Part shown: positions 33,601 through 36,074 of the stretch, piece by piece
How the letters are laid out: every line of letters starts with the position of its first letter
How positions within the stretch are numbered: position 1 is the first letter of the stretch
Source of the DNA: Clostridia bacterium UC5.1-1E11
GTDB lineage: Bacteria; Bacillota; Clostridia; Oscillospirales; Acutalibacteraceae
Assembly: GCA_001305115.1 (NCBI GenBank)
Contig: BCAA01000022.1
Location: 1 to 36,074, forward strand
DNA length: 36,074 nucleotides
Direction: 5' to 3'
The notes under the pieces: generated by a model
What the model was told of the DNA's origin: nothing
Database searches by the model: none
Seen by the model: only the letters and a program-made list of their open reading frames with translations
Made by a program: the position numbers and the translations under genes

Positions 33601-36019
33601 TAGCAAATACGTACATCATTACAGCAGAGGCAGGAGAGAATGGTTCAATTGAGCTTCGGGAGAAATCGCAGTGAAAGAAGGCTCTTCACAGACCTTTACG
33701 ATCACGCCAGACCGTGGCTATGAAATCGCAGAAATTTTGGTGGATGGGGAGCCAGCGGACAAAAAATCCACTTATACCTTTGAGGAGGTAACTGGGAATC
33801 ATACGATTTCTGTTTCCTTCCAGGAAATGGATCATTATGGGGAGAATCGGCCAGTTGTTTTGAACAGCAGTACCACACCGGTTGAAGTGGAGGCTGAACT
33901 CCTGGAACTGGGCGGCGAAGGTGGACTTATTGAGGACAATGCCTATGCAAGCGGCGGCAAGGCAGTCGGTTGGCTGGGCAATTGCGGAGACCATGGAAAC
34001 GCTTGGCTGAATCTCTGGGTGGAAGTGCCACAGGATGGAACCTATGACATCGCCGTATCCTGCATGGCAGGAGCACAGAATATACTTTATTATGAGAATC
34101 TTGACCAAACGGTTCAGGGGCGGATCTCTTGTGAAAATACCTATCCCAATTTCGTGGAAAAGACCATTCGCGTCGAGCTGAAACAGGGGATAGACCGGTT
34201 GAAGTTCTTCAATGATGAAGAGTCCACAGCGAATTTGGACAAATTTACCATTACAGCGGTACAACCCAAACTCACAGTGGTTTCTGTGAAAAATCCGGAG
34301 AAACAGACCGTTGTATCGGGCACTCTGTTCGAAGATCTCGATCTGCCGGAAACGGTAACGGTGGTATTGAGCGATGGATCGACAGAAAAGGCAGGGGTCG
34401 TTTGGGAGAAGGACGGCTATTTGCCAGAGGTCGGTACCTATACGATTTCCGGCATTTTAACGCTACCTGATGGAGTGGAAAATCCGGAAAACTTACAGGC
34501 AGAAGCAACGGTCGTCGTAGAAGAACAAGAGTTGTCTCCGCATTTGTTCTTTGTACAGTGGAATGCCAATGCAGAGCTGGAAGTAGAGGGCAATGTGAAC
34601 GAAGTCATTTTGGAGCGTGACGGTATTTTCAGTGCAGAAGTTATGGCGGGCGAGGATTTAAAACTGCATTTTACGCCCGTGGGACAGTCCTTCAACGCGG
34701 TTACCTGCAACGGAGAGACGATTCCATTTGAGGCGGATGGGTTTACCTATTCGGTAACCATGCAGAATCAGGATACGAAGCTTTACTTCCATTTTGTGGT
34801 GGTCAACAAGGCAATTTTAGAGGCCGCCTTGGATGTAGCAAACACTGTAACAGAAGAAGAATTGGAAGATCTGGCGGATACAGTAAAGCAGAACTTCTTG
34901 GAAGCGAGAGAAAATGCCCAAGAGGTGTTTGATAAAGATACAGCTACACAGGCAGAAGTCAATGAGGCTTGGAAGCTGTTGATCGAGGCAATTCATTACC
35001 TTGACTTTGAAAAGGGAGATTTGACTTCCCTTGGAAAACTGCTGGAGATTGCATCAAAGATCGATCCGGAACTCTTTACAGAGAGCAGCTATGAAGGGTT
35101 TGAAAAAGCTTATCAGACCGCCCAGGATGTCTATGATTTAGGTGGAGATGCTTTGAAGGGAGACGTCGAAAGTGCATACTACACTTTGGAAGAAGCTCTC
35201 AATCGACTGATCTTTAAAGCCGACTTGAGTTCTTTACAGGCTGTGGTCGACTATGCTAAGTCGCTCTGTCTTGAGGATTATCGCTCAGAGGGGCAAAAAG
35301 AATTCCAAGAAGCGCTTACAAAGGCAGAAACCATTCTGGAGAAAGGCGCAGGGGCTGTCACGCAGGAGAAGGCCGACGCAGCAGCTGCTGCGCTTACCAA
35401 GGCGATAGAGAATCTACGCAGAATTCCAGATAAGGACGCTTTGGAAGATCTCATTGCACAGGTAGAGAACATGGATTTGAGCAATTATACGGCTGCATCG
35501 GTGCGAGCGTTAAATGGCGCATTGCAAAGCGCACGGGAGGTAGTGAAGGACCCGCAAGCGACTCGCGACCAAATTGTCAAAGCGTATGACGAGGTAGAGG
35601 ATAGAGTCGAGCAATTGGAAACGAAAAAGCAGAATGGTTCCCATTCCGGAGGTTCCAGCAGCAGTTCTTCAGCGGGGAATTCCTATGGAGTAGGAACGGC
35701 TCCCGCAACAACGGTTCCAGTGCTACCGACAGAGAATTGCCAGACACAGGTGTTTGTTGTTTCCGACACAACACTTCCGTTTACTTTAAAACGAGGCAGT
35801 GCCTATTGCTTTAAGATGACTGTAAACGGCAGTATGACGGCTGTTCCAAGCTTTACCGTTGGCAATGGTGATGTACTCAAAACGCAATTTGTGGCAAAGG
35901 TTGGGAACGACTATTACTTCAGGGTTTGGGCAATCGGTACCCCAGGAACCAGTACAGGCGTATATACCACTGTGCTGGGCCAGAATGCACAGATGCATTG
36001 TACGGTGGCTGTCGGCTGA
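30690..36019 (+). CDS. Secreted multidomain alpha-L-fucosidase, GH29 (one frameshift)
   Basis: About 1776 residues once the break near 33654 is repaired by one C (giving GSIEPSGEIAVKEGSSQTF). It has a signal peptide (residues ~1-29, AAAA cleavage region). The GH29 domain (~40-380) has R108-H-H-D-G-F and the nucleophile region VEVWMD218GAKG. Then come an F5/8 C (CBM32-like) domain (~386-510), a galactose-binding-like segment, a Calx-beta domain (~640-750), one FIVAR (~752-815), a CBM35/6-like domain (~832-970), an InlB B-repeat-like segment (~972-1043), a second CBM35-like domain, a bacterial Ig-like domain, four FIVAR repeats (~1370-1640), a Ser/Gly linker and the C-terminal module (~1690-1776). 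It should release L-fucose from host mucin or milk glycans outside the cell. It has no LPXTG, SLH or dockerin; retention may depend on the C-terminal module. Confidence 0.93.
35756..36016 (+). other. Conserved C-terminal module shared with the left-edge protein
   Basis: About 87 residues, matching the end of the protein at 2-724 across its length: VVSDTT, FTLKRGSAYCFKMTV, PSFTVGNG, LKTQFVAKVGNDYY, STGVYTT, GQNA and a final HC-T-V with Gly at the stop. Both cysteines are conserved. I recognise it as recurring at the C-terminus of clostridial surface proteins but know no named function. Confidence 0.75.
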
Positions 36020-36074
36020 GTACTGGATAACTTGCGAATGGTATAAACCCATTCAGTTAGGTAGCAGATGACGG
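36017..36074 (+). repeat. 3' flank of the fucosidase gene, related to the array at 725-1030
   Basis: From the stop codon on, GGATA, GCGAA-x-GG-x-ATAA and CCATTC occur in the same order and spacing as after the gene ending at 724, and CTGAGTAC matches the start of the flank in unit B. The window ends before it can be seen whether an array follows here too. Confidence 0.6.

Noticed and set aside
30690..36019. Two separate genes (fucosidase and a downstream FIVAR protein)
   Set aside because: The second frame has no start or ribosome binding site at the junction, and one base restores a continuous B-repeat domain across it.

Overview
The window looks like chromosome of a gut-type Clostridia, probably Oscillospirales/Ruminococcaceae. 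The reasons are the Gram-positive gene set (T-box alaS, XpaC/TelA, YitT, MltG, RNase M5, ThyX instead of ThyA), strong AGGAGG ribosome binding sites, TTG/GTG starts, roughly half G+C in the core, and a very large secreted GH29 fucosidase with FIVAR modules. The rank below order is inference.

Layout. (1) 2-724 is the 3' end of a secreted FIVAR protein ending in a beta-rich C-terminal module. It is followed by about 2 kb without a convincing gene (725-2796). The first 1.3 kb of this is a decayed tandem array whose units each carry the last ~20 codons of that module plus its 3' flank. (2) 2797-5111 is an xpaC-telA operon with a clear promoter and terminator. (3) 5249-7287 holds DNA polymerase IV, a PPC/DUF296 protein and a Dabb protein. 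(4) 7430-9333 is a phasin-like protein overlapping an AarF/UbiB kinase, with a shared bidirectional terminator against a convergent yitT. (5) 10981-19053 is a long, tightly packed run: thyX, tmk, DUF2156, GNAT, DJ-1/PfpI, 5-formyl-THF cyclo-ligase, mltG, U32 peptidase, acyltransferase; several pairs overlap. (6) 19125-20726 is a penicillin-binding protein. (7) A T-box leader and alaS, then a HIT protein, a PRPP-binding phosphoribosyltransferase, comEC, holA and an RNase M5-like gene. (8) tRNA-Leu(GAG), then an AT-rich interval with two XRE regulators. (9) 30690-36019 is a 1776-residue secreted alpha-L-fucosidase that ends in the same C-terminal module as the gene at the left edge, with a related 3' flank.

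Two points matter most to a reader. First, ten genes are interrupted by single-base frameshifts, most in or beside short homopolymers, and in each the other frame continues the expected protein. I read these as probable sequencing or assembly errors and annotate each as one gene. Second, the C-terminal module shared by the two exported proteins at the window ends, its related 3' flank, and the array of decayed copies of that 3' end form a repeated unit that I do not recognise as a named system. It is the best candidate here for something undescribed, perhaps a cell-surface retention module whose genes exchange or duplicate by recombination at their 3' ends.
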